Shown one piece after another: positions 15,461-22,418 of a stretch of 25,178 nt of DNA. Numbering within the stretch: position 1 is the stretch's first letter; every line of letters starts with the position of its first letter. The notes beneath the pieces were generated by a model. That model ran no database searches. It saw nothing but the letters and a program-made list of their open reading frames with translations, and had not been told where the DNA came from. The translations under genes and the position numbers were made by a program. Source of the DNA: an uncultured Lachnospiraceae bacterium (GTDB lineage: Bacteria > Bacillota_A > Clostridia > Lachnospirales > Lachnospiraceae); contig CACXGS010000095.1 in assembly GCA_902767195.1 (NCBI GenBank), positions 1-25,178 on the forward strand. The letters run 5' to 3'.

Positions 15461-15478
15461 GCATTTATCAATAAATGC
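15461..15478. promoter_or_regulatory. Perfect inverted repeat next to the redox operon -35 box
   Basis: GCATTTATCAATAAATGC has perfect 8-base arms around a two-base centre and lies four bases upstream of the -35 box. This position fits an activator or repressor site for a regulator of the redox (glycerol-3-phosphate-like) operon. The binding protein is not identified. Confidence 0.55.
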
Positions 15479-15483
15479 CTATA

Positions 15484-15521
15484 AAAAGGACCCTGTACTC
15501 TGTCAGGTACAGGGTCCTTTT
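15484..15521. terminator. Strong terminator after the sortase gene
   Basis: Perfect stem of about 15 bases (AAAAGGACCCTGTAC at 15484-15498 with its complement from 15507) and an eight-base loop. It is followed by TTTTTATAGG on the minus strand and TTTTATT on the plus strand. It ends the long pilus-like operon 40 bases after the sortase stop and insulates the redox promoter. Confidence 0.9.
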
Positions 15522-15560
15522 ATTCATTTCATCTTAATTCAGCTGTCTCCTTATCCGAGC

Positions 15561-16514
15561 TTACCTTCGCCGTCGTCTCCAGCGTCTTCGGGGTCTGGTC
15601 TCCTCTTCTTCAAGCAACTCAAGACCTGCTTCACCGGCTCTTCTCTCCCGGATCTCCTCCACCTTCTTCTTGAGGACGCTGTTCTCATCAACCTTCTTCT
15701 GGTGAGTCGAAATAAACATCCAGACGATCAGGATGAAAAGGATGGGGAAGGCCACAAATGGTGCCACATATACCGGCTGAATCTGCAGAGCGTCCGCCAC
15801 GACATTGGCGTCACCGTTCAGATTGGCAATCCTGTGTCCCCGCACCAGAAGCCGGTGGGTGTTGATACCATATGGAGTACAGGTTACCAGTGTACAGTAA
15901 TCTTTCCCTTCTTCGATACGCAGATTAGACAGGTCCGAAGGCTCCACAATACGAATCTGATCTACTTCATAGGTGACTGTTCTGTCCAGGACAGTCATCG
16001 TGAAGATGTCGCCTTCCTTCATCTTGTCGATGTCTGTAAAAAGTTTGGCGCTGGGCAGTCCACGGTGTCCTGAAACCACACAGTGGGTGCTGGAACCTCC
16101 GATAGGCAGGGACGTTCCCGCCAAATGACCTATGGCTATCTGGAGTACCGCCTCATCGGTACCATGGTAGATCGGCAGCTGGATATTGATCTTGGGGATA
16201 TCAATATAGCCGAGGATCCCGGTATCATTGATGTTCAGAAGCTTTTCGTATTCCTTCATCTGGGCCTTGGACATAGTCCACTGTATCCCTGTCTGGGCAA
16301 GTTCCTTATTGTACTTTTCCGCTTCTTCGATCAACCTGTCGTAAGTTTCCGTATCCAGCTCTGCCACAGCCTTCGCATAGGAAGCTACCGCTCTGGACTG
16401 ATGAAATGAGTTCCACCAGTCAGCTACCGTAGGGTAGGCCAGCAATCCCACACCGGCAAGACCGATGAGACATATTATGAAATTTACTAGATTCTTTTTT
16501 AGCCAATTCTTCAT
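15561..16514 (-). CDS. Class C-like sortase with arginine-rich C-terminal tail
   Basis: 317 residues. N-terminal membrane anchor about 9-28; the catalytic domain resembles pilus-polymerising sortases: GYIDIPKINIQLPIYHGT (102-119), SGHRGLPSAKLFTDIDK with His150, TLVTCTPYGINTHRLLVRG with Cys212 and Arg221; second membrane span about 249-268. The tail of about 50 residues is charged and ends in RRRWRRRRR. The DPW/DPF lid motif usual in class C enzymes is not seen; the region holds QWTMSKAQ instead. Sortases join LPXTG-type proteins to each other or to the wall; no such substrate is visible here. It is the last gene of the operon. GGAG lies 12 bases before the ATG, rather far. Confidence 0.93.
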   Translation of the reverse strand: MKNWLKKNLVNFIICLIGLAGVGLLAYPTVADWWNSFHQSRAVASYAKAVAELDTETYDRLIEEAEKYNKELAQTGIQWTMSKAQMKEYEKLLNINDTGILGYIDIPKINIQLPIYHGTDEAVLQIAIGHLAGTSLPIGGSSTHCVVSGHRGLPSAKLFTDIDKMKEGDIFTMTVLDRTVTYEVDQIRIVEPSDLSNLRIEEGKDYCTLVTCTPYGINTHRLLVRGHRIANLNGDANVVADALQIQPVYVAPFVAFPILFILIVWMFISTHQKKVDENSVLKKKVEEIRERRAGEAGLELLEEEETRPRRRWRRRRR

Positions 16515-16565
16515 CGTCTTTAGTCACTCCGCCGGGATGCGGTCCTCTTCCGGGACCGGACCCTC

Positions 16566-16901
16566 TTATAATAAAGCATCCAGCTTCTCTTTCTCTTCCT
16601 TCACTTTCTGATACAAAGCACTGTAATCAATCCCGCTTCTGTTGCGGAGAGCTTCTGTCAGCTCACTGACCGGCTCATAAATGGGAGTCAGTTCCAGATT
16701 GCCCGTCACTCCTTTCAGGGCATGAGCCGCCTCAAAGGCCCCGTCAAGATCATTCTCAGCCAATGCTTTCTCACATTTCTCAAAATTGTCATTAATCCCG
16801 GTCATACCTACCAGTCTCAGGAAAAGGTCTGCGTTTCCCATACATCTCTCGAGACCCTTGTCCGTATCCGCGCCCCAGTTTTTCAGATCTTCGATTGTCA
16901 T
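16566..16901 (-). CDS. Stand-alone HPt (histidine phosphotransfer) domain protein
   Basis: 111 residues from the ATG at 16901, chosen because AAAGGA lies 9 bases upstream (an in-frame TTG sits three codons earlier). The motif AAHALKGVTGNL contains the phospho-accepting histidine His60, and the pattern of helices matches an HPt four-helix bundle over nearly the full length. HPt proteins pass phosphoryl groups between response-regulator receiver domains. No histidine kinase or receiver protein is encoded in the window, so its partners are elsewhere. Its place between an unknown protein and the sortase suggests control of the surface apparatus; that is inference. Confidence 0.88.
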   Translation of the reverse strand: MTIEDLKNWGADTDKGLERCMGNADLFLRLVGMTGINDNFEKCEKALAENDLDGAFEAAHALKGVTGNLELTPIYEPVSELTEALRNRSGIDYSALYQKVKEEKEKLDALL

Positions 16902-16944
16902 ACTATTCAATCCTTTCTATGTATCATGTTGTGGCCGCCCACTA

Positions 16945-17454
16945 CTATTCCTCGTTCCAGGAAATCTTGAACTCCGGTTCTTCCCCCGGATTATGGGTGT
17001 CCAGTGCGCTCTCCATCAGTTTGATCATCTCCCAAACAGAGCGAAACATCATCGTTTTGTTATTCTCAACCCAGGTGATCCTGCCTTGCCAGCTGCTGTT
17101 CTGACGGTGCTGGACCCGGATTATAAAGGATCCCAGATCTCCGTGATTCATAAGTAATTCTTCGTCTCTCACGATCTTTTCCTTTCTGCCTTTCCAGTAT
17201 TCTTTCTTAACGTCTCCCTTGAAACTCCGGTTGTTGGTGGATGAGTAGGGAAAATGAAGCTGGTCAAAGAAATATTCCATTTCAAAGAGGAGCTGAACCC
17301 AACTTTCCACCCTGACGGGATCTCTGCTATAGCTGGTATAGAAACAGGCATCCAGCCGGTCCTCATACACACCATTTACGCAGAGCACCACACCGTTAGG
17401 TGTCCCGATATATATCTGTGATCCATTCATAGGCTTTTTGTTTGATCCTTTCAA
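16945..17454 (-). CDS. Uncharacterised protein, 161-169 aa
   Basis: I do not recognise a named family. The protein is soluble, with no signal peptide or membrane span. Seen: an aromatic-rich N-terminal half (GVYEDRLDACFYTSYSRD, LLFEMEYFFDQLHFPYSS) and a C-terminal segment IRVQHRQNSSWQGRITW followed by MMFRSVWEMIKLMESAL. The RQNxSWQGxIxW pattern feels familiar from many small clostridial proteins, but I cannot name it. The TTG start at 17454 overlaps the upstream stop (TTGA), which suggests translational coupling; an ATG at 17430 is an alternative. It lies between the SARP-like regulator and the HPt protein, so a signalling role is plausible. Confidence 0.75.
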   Translation of the reverse strand: MKGSNKKPMNGSQIYIGTPNGVVLCVNGVYEDRLDACFYTSYSRDPVRVESWVQLLFEMEYFFDQLHFPYSSTNNRSFKGDVKKEYWKGRKEKIVRDEELLMNHGDLGSFIIRVQHRQNSSWQGRITWVENNKTMMFRSVWEMIKLMESALDTHNPGEEPEFKISWNEE

Positions 17455-18659
17455 GGTATTCTTTCAATTCCGGACCAGGCAACAATATTTACATGATACT
17501 TAATACCGGTTCTTTGCCTGCGGATAATAAATCTCTCATTAATCCTCTTCTGGACAATGCTGCAGTCCTCGCTGCTGGTATTGATCAGAAGAACCAGATA
17601 CTGCCCCTTGCCATAACGGCACACCGCGTCACTGTGGCGGACCGAATGGCAGATGGCCTCCTTCAGCCGGTCAGTCAGTTCATCAAGCATAGGACCGGCC
17701 TTCATAACATTTCCCTTGGAGTCCACTACGGTGCAAAGCATGAGAAATACAGACTGGCCTCCTCGTTCCATCATTCGCCGTACCATCTGGTACACACCCT
17801 GGAACACCATATAGGAGCAGAGGAATCCACCATCGAGAGGCTGACTCTCATTCTCTATCTGACTCTGGATATCATCCAGAAGAGCGTATTGGTGTTCCAC
17901 CTGAGAACCCAGCTGGTTAAACAGCTTCATCATCTTCTGGGACGGACGAATTCCCTCGGTCCTGAAATAGAGGTCCAGAGTATCATCATAGAAGGCGGCA
18001 GCGTCCATGAAGCGGCCGGTTGCCACCAAAGCCTCCATGGTGATCGTCTCCCAGTCAGACAGAGGCTGAAGACCGGCGGCATATCTGCCCAGATTCTCCA
18101 TCTCTGTATAATCATCCTGCTCCCTCAGGAGAGTCACCGCCTGCTCCACACAGTAAGCAAAGAGAGTTCGGTATCTCCTGCCTTCCTGTGCGATCCAGAG
18201 CATACCGATCTGATTTCCCAGAAATTCCCCTTTGTAGAGATAACATGCTTTCAGAAAAAGTTCCTTCTTCTTCACGGGATCTTCTTCCACTCTGGCCAGG
18301 TCTGTCAGACGCTCCATCTCCTTGGCATCCTCCCTGACCTCAATCTCCGGTGTCCAGTGAAGAATCCCCTTTTTCAACATCATATAATTGGCATCCGGAA
18401 GAGGAGAAGCCTTCAATTTCTTTTTGGCATTGTAGATCACGCTCCTGGTGGCATGATGGACATCTTCCAGTTCCCGGTCACCAAAGAGAATTTCCTCTAC
18501 CTGATCACGGCTTATCCCTTTCTCCGAGTTGTGGAGTACTATCTGCATCAGGTAAATGAACTGGGATTCGCTGGTCCTTCCTTCATTCAGGATGATCTCC
18601 CCATTATAGCGCATGGCAAAATTACCAAACATCTGCACTTCCAATACATTATTACTCAT
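17451..18659 (-). CDS. SARP/BTAD-type regulator with degenerate GGDEF-like C-terminal domain
   Basis: 402 residues. N-terminal winged-helix domain about 5-105 (VQMFGNFAMRYNGE, then a SESQFIYLMQIVLHNSEKGISRDQVEEILFGDR stretch) as in SARP/OmpR-type DNA-binding proteins; a helical BTAD-like repeat domain about 115-265 (LYKGEFLGN, WIAQEGRRYR, GIRPSQKMMKLF). The last 120 residues resemble a diguanylate cyclase fold: LKEAICHSVRHSDAVCRYG, then KGQYLVLL where GGDEF would stand (350-354 reads GKGQY), so it should be inactive as a cyclase and may sense or bind. It starts 6 bases after the pilT stop with a weak ribosome binding site. A regulator encoded within the operon probably controls it. Confidence 0.85.
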   Translation of the reverse strand: MSNNVLEVQMFGNFAMRYNGEIILNEGRTSESQFIYLMQIVLHNSEKGISRDQVEEILFGDRELEDVHHATRSVIYNAKKKLKASPLPDANYMMLKKGILHWTPEIEVREDAKEMERLTDLARVEEDPVKKKELFLKACYLYKGEFLGNQIGMLWIAQEGRRYRTLFAYCVEQAVTLLREQDDYTEMENLGRYAAGLQPLSDWETITMEALVATGRFMDAAAFYDDTLDLYFRTEGIRPSQKMMKLFNQLGSQVEHQYALLDDIQSQIENESQPLDGGFLCSYMVFQGVYQMVRRMMERGGQSVFLMLCTVVDSKGNVMKAGPMLDELTDRLKEAICHSVRHSDAVCRYGKGQYLVLLINTSSEDCSIVQKRINERFIIRRQRTGIKYHVNIVAWSGIERIP

Positions 18660-18665
18660 TCCTAA

Positions 18666-19721
18666 CTACCCCAGTCGTTTCGCCATATTCTCATAATGTG
18701 TACAATAGAGGAGGGCTGTATCTTTTGTGATCCTCCCCTGTCTGAAGAGTTTTAAAAGACTTCCGTCCGTGGTACACATTCCGTCAGCCGCTCCTGCCTG
18801 CATCGTGGAATCCAGCTGATGGAGCTTATCTTCCCGGATCATATTCTGAATGGCCACCGTAGATTTCATAATCTCAAAGACAGGAATCTGTCCTCCGTCT
18901 ACCTGAGGTACCAGCTGCTGACAGACCACTCCTTTTAAGATCTGGGCCAGCTGGATCTTCACCTGCTGCTGTTGATTGGCCGGGAAGACATCCAGGATCC
19001 GGTTGATCGTGTTGGCTGCGCTGCTGGTATGGAGTGTGGAAAACAGGAGTACACCGGTTTCCGCTGCCGTCAGAGCCGCCGAGATGGTATCATAGTCTCT
19101 CATCTCTCCCAGCAGAATAACATCGGGGCTCTCTCTCAAAGCGGAGCGGAGTGCCTCCAGATACCCCGGGGTATCGATTGAGATCTCTCTCTGGGTCACA
19201 ATTGCTTTCTCGTGACGATGGATATACTCAATAGGATCTTCCATCGTGATAATATGACAGTCTCTGTTTTTGTTGATCCGGTCGATCATACAGGCCAGAG
19301 TCGTTGATTTACCGGTACCTGCCGCCCCTGTGATCAGGACAAGTCCTTTCTTGTTCTCTGCCAGAGACAGCACCGCTTCCGGAATGCCCAGCTGTACCGG
19401 ATCAGGCAGTCCGAAATGAATGACCCGAATCACCGCGGCCAGTGAACCGCGCTGCCGGAATACATTGACACGAAACCGTCCCAGCGAGAAGATGGAAAAT
19501 GAAAAATCATCATCCACACCGGCATCCAGAAGCTTCCGGTCTCTCCCGGCTACATCGTAGATCTCATCGATCAGTATACGGATGCCGTCGGGCTTGAGGA
19601 TGTCAACAGGAAGCCTTTCCTGATGGCCATGACATTTTAATACCACCGGAAGTCCGGCGATCAGAAATATATCTGCGGCATCCATATCCACGGCTTTTCC
19701 AAGTATCTCCTGAATATTCAT
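18666..19721 (-). CDS. pilT: PilT-type type IV pilus ATPase
   Basis: 351 residues, normal PilT length. Walker A GAAGTGKST at 132-140, Asp box TMEDPIEYIHRHEKAIVTQRE (159-179), Walker B VILLGEMRD (201-209), His box TLHTSSAANTINRILDVFP (229-247), and the PilT-specific C-terminal AIQNMIRE (290-297; usual form AIRNLIRE). In known systems PilT hexamers power pilus retraction at the inner side of the membrane, opposed by PilB. Here it follows four pilin-like proteins and a PilC protein, and no PilB is visible. ATG start with AGGAGGG upstream. Confidence 0.95.
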   Translation of the reverse strand: MNIQEILGKAVDMDAADIFLIAGLPVVLKCHGHQERLPVDILKPDGIRILIDEIYDVAGRDRKLLDAGVDDDFSFSIFSLGRFRVNVFRQRGSLAAVIRVIHFGLPDPVQLGIPEAVLSLAENKKGLVLITGAAGTGKSTTLACMIDRINKNRDCHIITMEDPIEYIHRHEKAIVTQREISIDTPGYLEALRSALRESPDVILLGEMRDYDTISAALTAAETGVLLFSTLHTSSAANTINRILDVFPANQQQQVKIQLAQILKGVVCQQLVPQVDGGQIPVFEIMKSTVAIQNMIREDKLHQLDSTMQAGAADGMCTTDGSLLKLFRQGRITKDTALLYCTHYENMAKRLG

Positions 19722-19733
19722 CGATCATCCCTC

Positions 19734-20135
19734 CTACCAGGAACCGTTCCATATATTAACGTCTTTATCTTCCTCCCAGGAATGGATTACCTTCCAGGAA
19801 AGAATGCTGAGCTTCCCCTTCCCGTCTTTTGCGCGTACAGTAAGAGAAGCGTTATCTTCTTCAATGATACACTCATAAACATCTGCCTGATCTGTCTTAT
19901 GCTGATCCAGAAAGACCTGGTCTTTCTTCTCCAGAGCGTCGGACAATTGGCCCAGAAACTCCTGGCCTTTGGTCTCCAGGTCATAGCGGACTTTCACCGT
20001 TCCCGCAAACCGGTCTGCCAGTCTGCGATCAGCCTCAGCTGTGGTAAAAGTCAGTATGGCCAGAGTGGTCACGCAGATACTGATGACTGTCAGCAGCAGG
20101 GCCAGAGGCCCCAGCTTGATTGGTACCTGATTCAT
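19734..20135 (-). CDS. Pilin-like single-span protein
   Basis: 133 residues from the ATG at 20135, which overlaps the preceding stop by four bases (ATGA) and has GGAGG 7 bases upstream. A single N-terminal membrane segment (about residues 8-30, LGPLALLLTVISICVTTLAILTF) is followed by a helix with AEADRRLADRF and a C-terminal soluble part ending HSWEEDKDVNIWNGSW. The shape (hydrophobic helix, amphipathic extension, small globular end) is that of a minor pilin or pseudopilin, but there is no clear prepilin peptidase site or Glu5. I cannot name a family. Position within the pil-like genes supports a role in the same apparatus. Confidence 0.8.
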   Translation of the reverse strand: MNQVPIKLGPLALLLTVISICVTTLAILTFTTAEADRRLADRFAGTVKVRYDLETKGQEFLGQLSDALEKKDQVFLDQHKTDQADVYECIIEEDNASLTVRAKDGKGKLSILSWKVIHSWEEDKDVNIWNGSW

Positions 20136-20560
20136 TGCCACTCCTCCCCGTCGCATACAGCAGTATCCAGCGAATAGATGGTCCGGTCTGCCTCTTTGGT
20201 CTCAATGGTTCCGTAACGCATCTTTCCCCTGATATCCCAGCGGATCGTCACCGCCAGATCTCCCTGGGGATCCGGATGCATAGTCTTGTCATAACGGCAT
20301 TCCAGCATATTCTCCCCGGTTTCCCTGGCATTGTCTTTCTCATTCAGCAGAGAAAGCAGCTCTTTTTTGGAAGAGGCTGCGGAAAAGGATTCCGCCGCAT
20401 TCTGACACAGGCAGACTGCACTGGTCTTATCCTTTGCATCACTGCTCCTTGTCCTGGCCAGACCGAAAATCTGTGTCAGCACAAGAATGATTCCTACAAA
20501 AACCATGATCAGCAAAAGAGTCTCCAGATAAAAGGCTGTGATATGCTCCTTCTGTTTCAT
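20132..20560 (-). CDS. Prepilin-like protein with degenerate processing site
   Basis: 142 residues. The N-terminus MKQKEHITAFYLETLLLIMVFVG has a short charged leader, then a hydrophobic helix containing FYLET that recalls the FTLIE of type IV prepilins; a Glu is present but no Gly precedes the expected cut, so cleavage by a PilD-type peptidase is uncertain. The helix continues to about residue 33, then a soluble domain with three cysteines (CLCQ and LECRYD) and VTIRWDIRGKMRYGTI. It overlaps the upstream gene by four bases. Likely a minor pilin-like component; no family name. Confidence 0.8.
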   Translation of the reverse strand: MKQKEHITAFYLETLLLIMVFVGIILVLTQIFGLARTRSSDAKDKTSAVCLCQNAAESFSAASSKKELLSLLNEKDNARETGENMLECRYDKTMHPDPQGDLAVTIRWDIRGKMRYGTIETKEADRTIYSLDTAVCDGEEWQ

Positions 20561-21021
20561 GGCTGCATACTCCCTTCACTGCGAAAGTACAGTATACTTT
20601 CTCCTGCATCGGTGGTTACGACTAACACACCGTTCTCTCTCTCTTCTATCTCAAAACGATCGGTCTTCCCGATCAGCTGGGCATGTTTGTCGCTGATCTC
20701 CCTGTCCTTAGGTCCGTAATCCTCCAACAGCATGCCGTCCTTACAGTAGATACGCTGGGCATATCCGGAACCGTCCCGAATGACCAGCATCTGTCCTTCC
20801 GGGATTTCTCTGACCGAAACCGAGCCGGAAACATCACCGGCTTTGGCAACAGCCGACAGGTAGGACAATGTGGCCCTGGCCTCATTGTTACGGTTCTGGC
20901 TTCCCACAGTGTTCCTGTAAGTCTGTGCCCCGAAAATGACCAGCAGAAGAAAGCCGATCAGAAACAGAGCCGCGATCCCTATTGTAAATAATCCGATGGA
21001 GGGCCCTTTGGCACTTTTCAT
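20557..21021 (-). CDS. Pilin-like single-span protein, possibly DUF4860
   Basis: 154 residues. A single N-terminal membrane helix (about 10-32, GLFTIGIAALFLIGFLLLVIFGA) is followed by QTYRNTVGSQNRNNEARATLSYLSAVAKAGD and a C-terminal beta-rich part (LVIRDGSGYAQRIYCKDGMLLEDYG). The layout resembles proteins annotated DUF4860 in Lachnospiraceae; I recall this family but cannot verify the match. ATG start with GGAG 9-10 bases upstream. Its stop overlaps the next gene (ATGA). Confidence 0.78.
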   Translation of the reverse strand: MKSAKGPSIGLFTIGIAALFLIGFLLLVIFGAQTYRNTVGSQNRNNEARATLSYLSAVAKAGDVSGSVSVREIPEGQMLVIRDGSGYAQRIYCKDGMLLEDYGPKDREISDKHAQLIGKTDRFEIEERENGVLVVTTDAGESILYFRSEGSMQP

Positions 21022-21034
21022 AGTCAGTCTCTCC

Positions 21035-21358
21035 TCATTTATCCCTCTTTTTCGGGGTAACTTTTATTGTCGGCGGCAGGTTCGACGCAAAAGCCTCATA
21101 CGTAATATAGAACTTCTTTGTGTTTACCTGCAGTCCGTAATTCTCTTCCATATATGCGAGATTCGGCGGATATACGCCCTCTACTACATAACACTGTCTG
21201 GCATTCCGTTCCACTGCGTTCTGTATGGCAACGATACTCTCTGCCTCCAGGTCTTTCTTTGATTCCGACTTCATCTGCACGATTCCGGCAGCTGCCAGGA
21301 CAATCACCAGGATCAGGAGAACAGCGGGCAGCACAGACCGCTTTTTATCTGAGTACAT
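21035..21358 (-). CDS. Small pilin-like single-span protein
   Basis: 107 residues. A short basic leader (MYSDKKRS), one membrane helix (about 9-27) and an extracellular part with AIQNAVERNARQCYVVEGVYPPNLAYMEENYGLQ, which resembles the segment following the helix in type II secretion pseudopilins, where a helix is followed by a YP-containing loop. There is no obvious prepilin cleavage motif. ATG start with AGGAG upstream, 10 bases after the PilC-like gene. Probably part of the same membrane apparatus. Confidence 0.78.
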   Translation of the reverse strand: MYSDKKRSVLPAVLLILVIVLAAAGIVQMKSESKKDLEAESIVAIQNAVERNARQCYVVEGVYPPNLAYMEENYGLQVNTKKFYITYEAFASNLPPTIKVTPKKRDK

Positions 21359-21368
21359 AACATCACTC

Positions 21369-22409
21369 CTATCCCACTGAATTCATCATACCGATGAGGG
21401 GCAGCATCACACTGAGCAGGGACAAACCTACCGTGATCATAAGAATACCGGAAAGAAGCGGATCCACAATGCCCACCAGGCGGTCCACCAGATTACCGCA
21501 ATTCTCCTCCAGGAGACCGGTCAGACGGCCCAGGACCTTCTCCATGTTGCCGCTCCGCTCTCCGGCCAGAAGCATTCTGCCGTAAACCGGTTCAAACAGT
21601 TCCTCCTCATAGGCTGCCTGGGAAATGGAATGCCCTTCTTCCATGTAAGCAACACACCGTTTCAGCTTTTCCTCCACCGGAGGACAATCTGTCATGGCGA
21701 TGCTGTCAATCACTGCCACGTCCTGCATCTCGCCACTGGCCAGAAAAGTTGCCAGGGCTGATGTAAAACGAAACATTCCCATGTTCTCAAGAATCTTATC
21801 ACAAATTGGAATCTTCCTCAAGACACCTTCCACCAGCGGACGTTTCTCTGTATTCCATAACAGGTATCCCAGAAAAAGGCCGCCTGCCAGAATGATCATA
21901 CAGACCAGTGCAATCCAGCAGAAAGCGTAGGCCCAGTTGATATACCGGTAGGAGGATGCCGACAGAGATCCGGTCAGATTGTTATATACATCTTTAAATG
22001 CGGGGAGAACCATGGCCAGCATGACGATCAGTACGGCTATGATCAGCACCAGCATGGCTGCCGGATAGGTCACCGCATTCTTCAGCTTTTCCGAGATGGT
22101 CTTCTGTTCCGCATAGTATCTAGACAGACGGAAAAGGACATCCTCCAGTCGTCCGGAAGATTCTCCGGTCTCCACCATCTGAAGGCAATAACGGGGGAAA
22201 ATCCCGCTTTCCTTCATGGCAGTCGAGAGAGTGGATCCTTCTTCTGTCTTTTCTTTCATCACGACAAGGGCCTCTTCCAAAACCCCGCCGTCCTTATGTC
22301 CGCTATGAAGCAGCCCTATGGCTTCATCCATCTGAATTCCCGATTGGAGCATCATTGCCATACTCTCACAGAAGGCACTGACTCCCAAATGATCTAATTG
22401 TCTGCTCAT
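21369..22409 (-). CDS. pilC: Type II secretion/type IV pilus platform protein PilC/GspF
   Basis: 346 residues with two T2SSF repeats (about 10-130 and 210-335) and three membrane segments (about 115-140, 160-185, 318-340). Seen: LQSGIQMDEAI, METGESSGRLEDVLFRLSRYYAEQKTISEKLKNAVTYPA in repeat 1 and LLAGERSGNMEKVLGRLTGLLEENCGNLVDRLVGIVDPLLSGI in repeat 2. GxSSGxLxxxL is the classical family motif. This protein is the inner-membrane platform on which PilB/PilT-type ATPases act. Slightly shorter than average. ATG start with AGGAG upstream; nine bases after the transglutaminase gene. Confidence 0.93.
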   Translation of the reverse strand: MSRQLDHLGVSAFCESMAMMLQSGIQMDEAIGLLHSGHKDGGVLEEALVVMKEKTEEGSTLSTAMKESGIFPRYCLQMVETGESSGRLEDVLFRLSRYYAEQKTISEKLKNAVTYPAAMLVLIIAVLIVMLAMVLPAFKDVYNNLTGSLSASSYRYINWAYAFCWIALVCMIILAGGLFLGYLLWNTEKRPLVEGVLRKIPICDKILENMGMFRFTSALATFLASGEMQDVAVIDSIAMTDCPPVEEKLKRCVAYMEEGHSISQAAYEEELFEPVYGRMLLAGERSGNMEKVLGRLTGLLEENCGNLVDRLVGIVDPLLSGILMITVGLSLLSVMLPLIGMMNSVG

Positions 22410-22418
22410 AGTTATCTC

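Noticed and set aside
17442..18665. Plus-strand open frame of 407 codons opposite the SARP-like gene
   Set aside because: Exact antisense shadow of the SARP-like gene. It matches no protein family by eye, while the minus frame has clear domains, a logical operon position and coupled starts.
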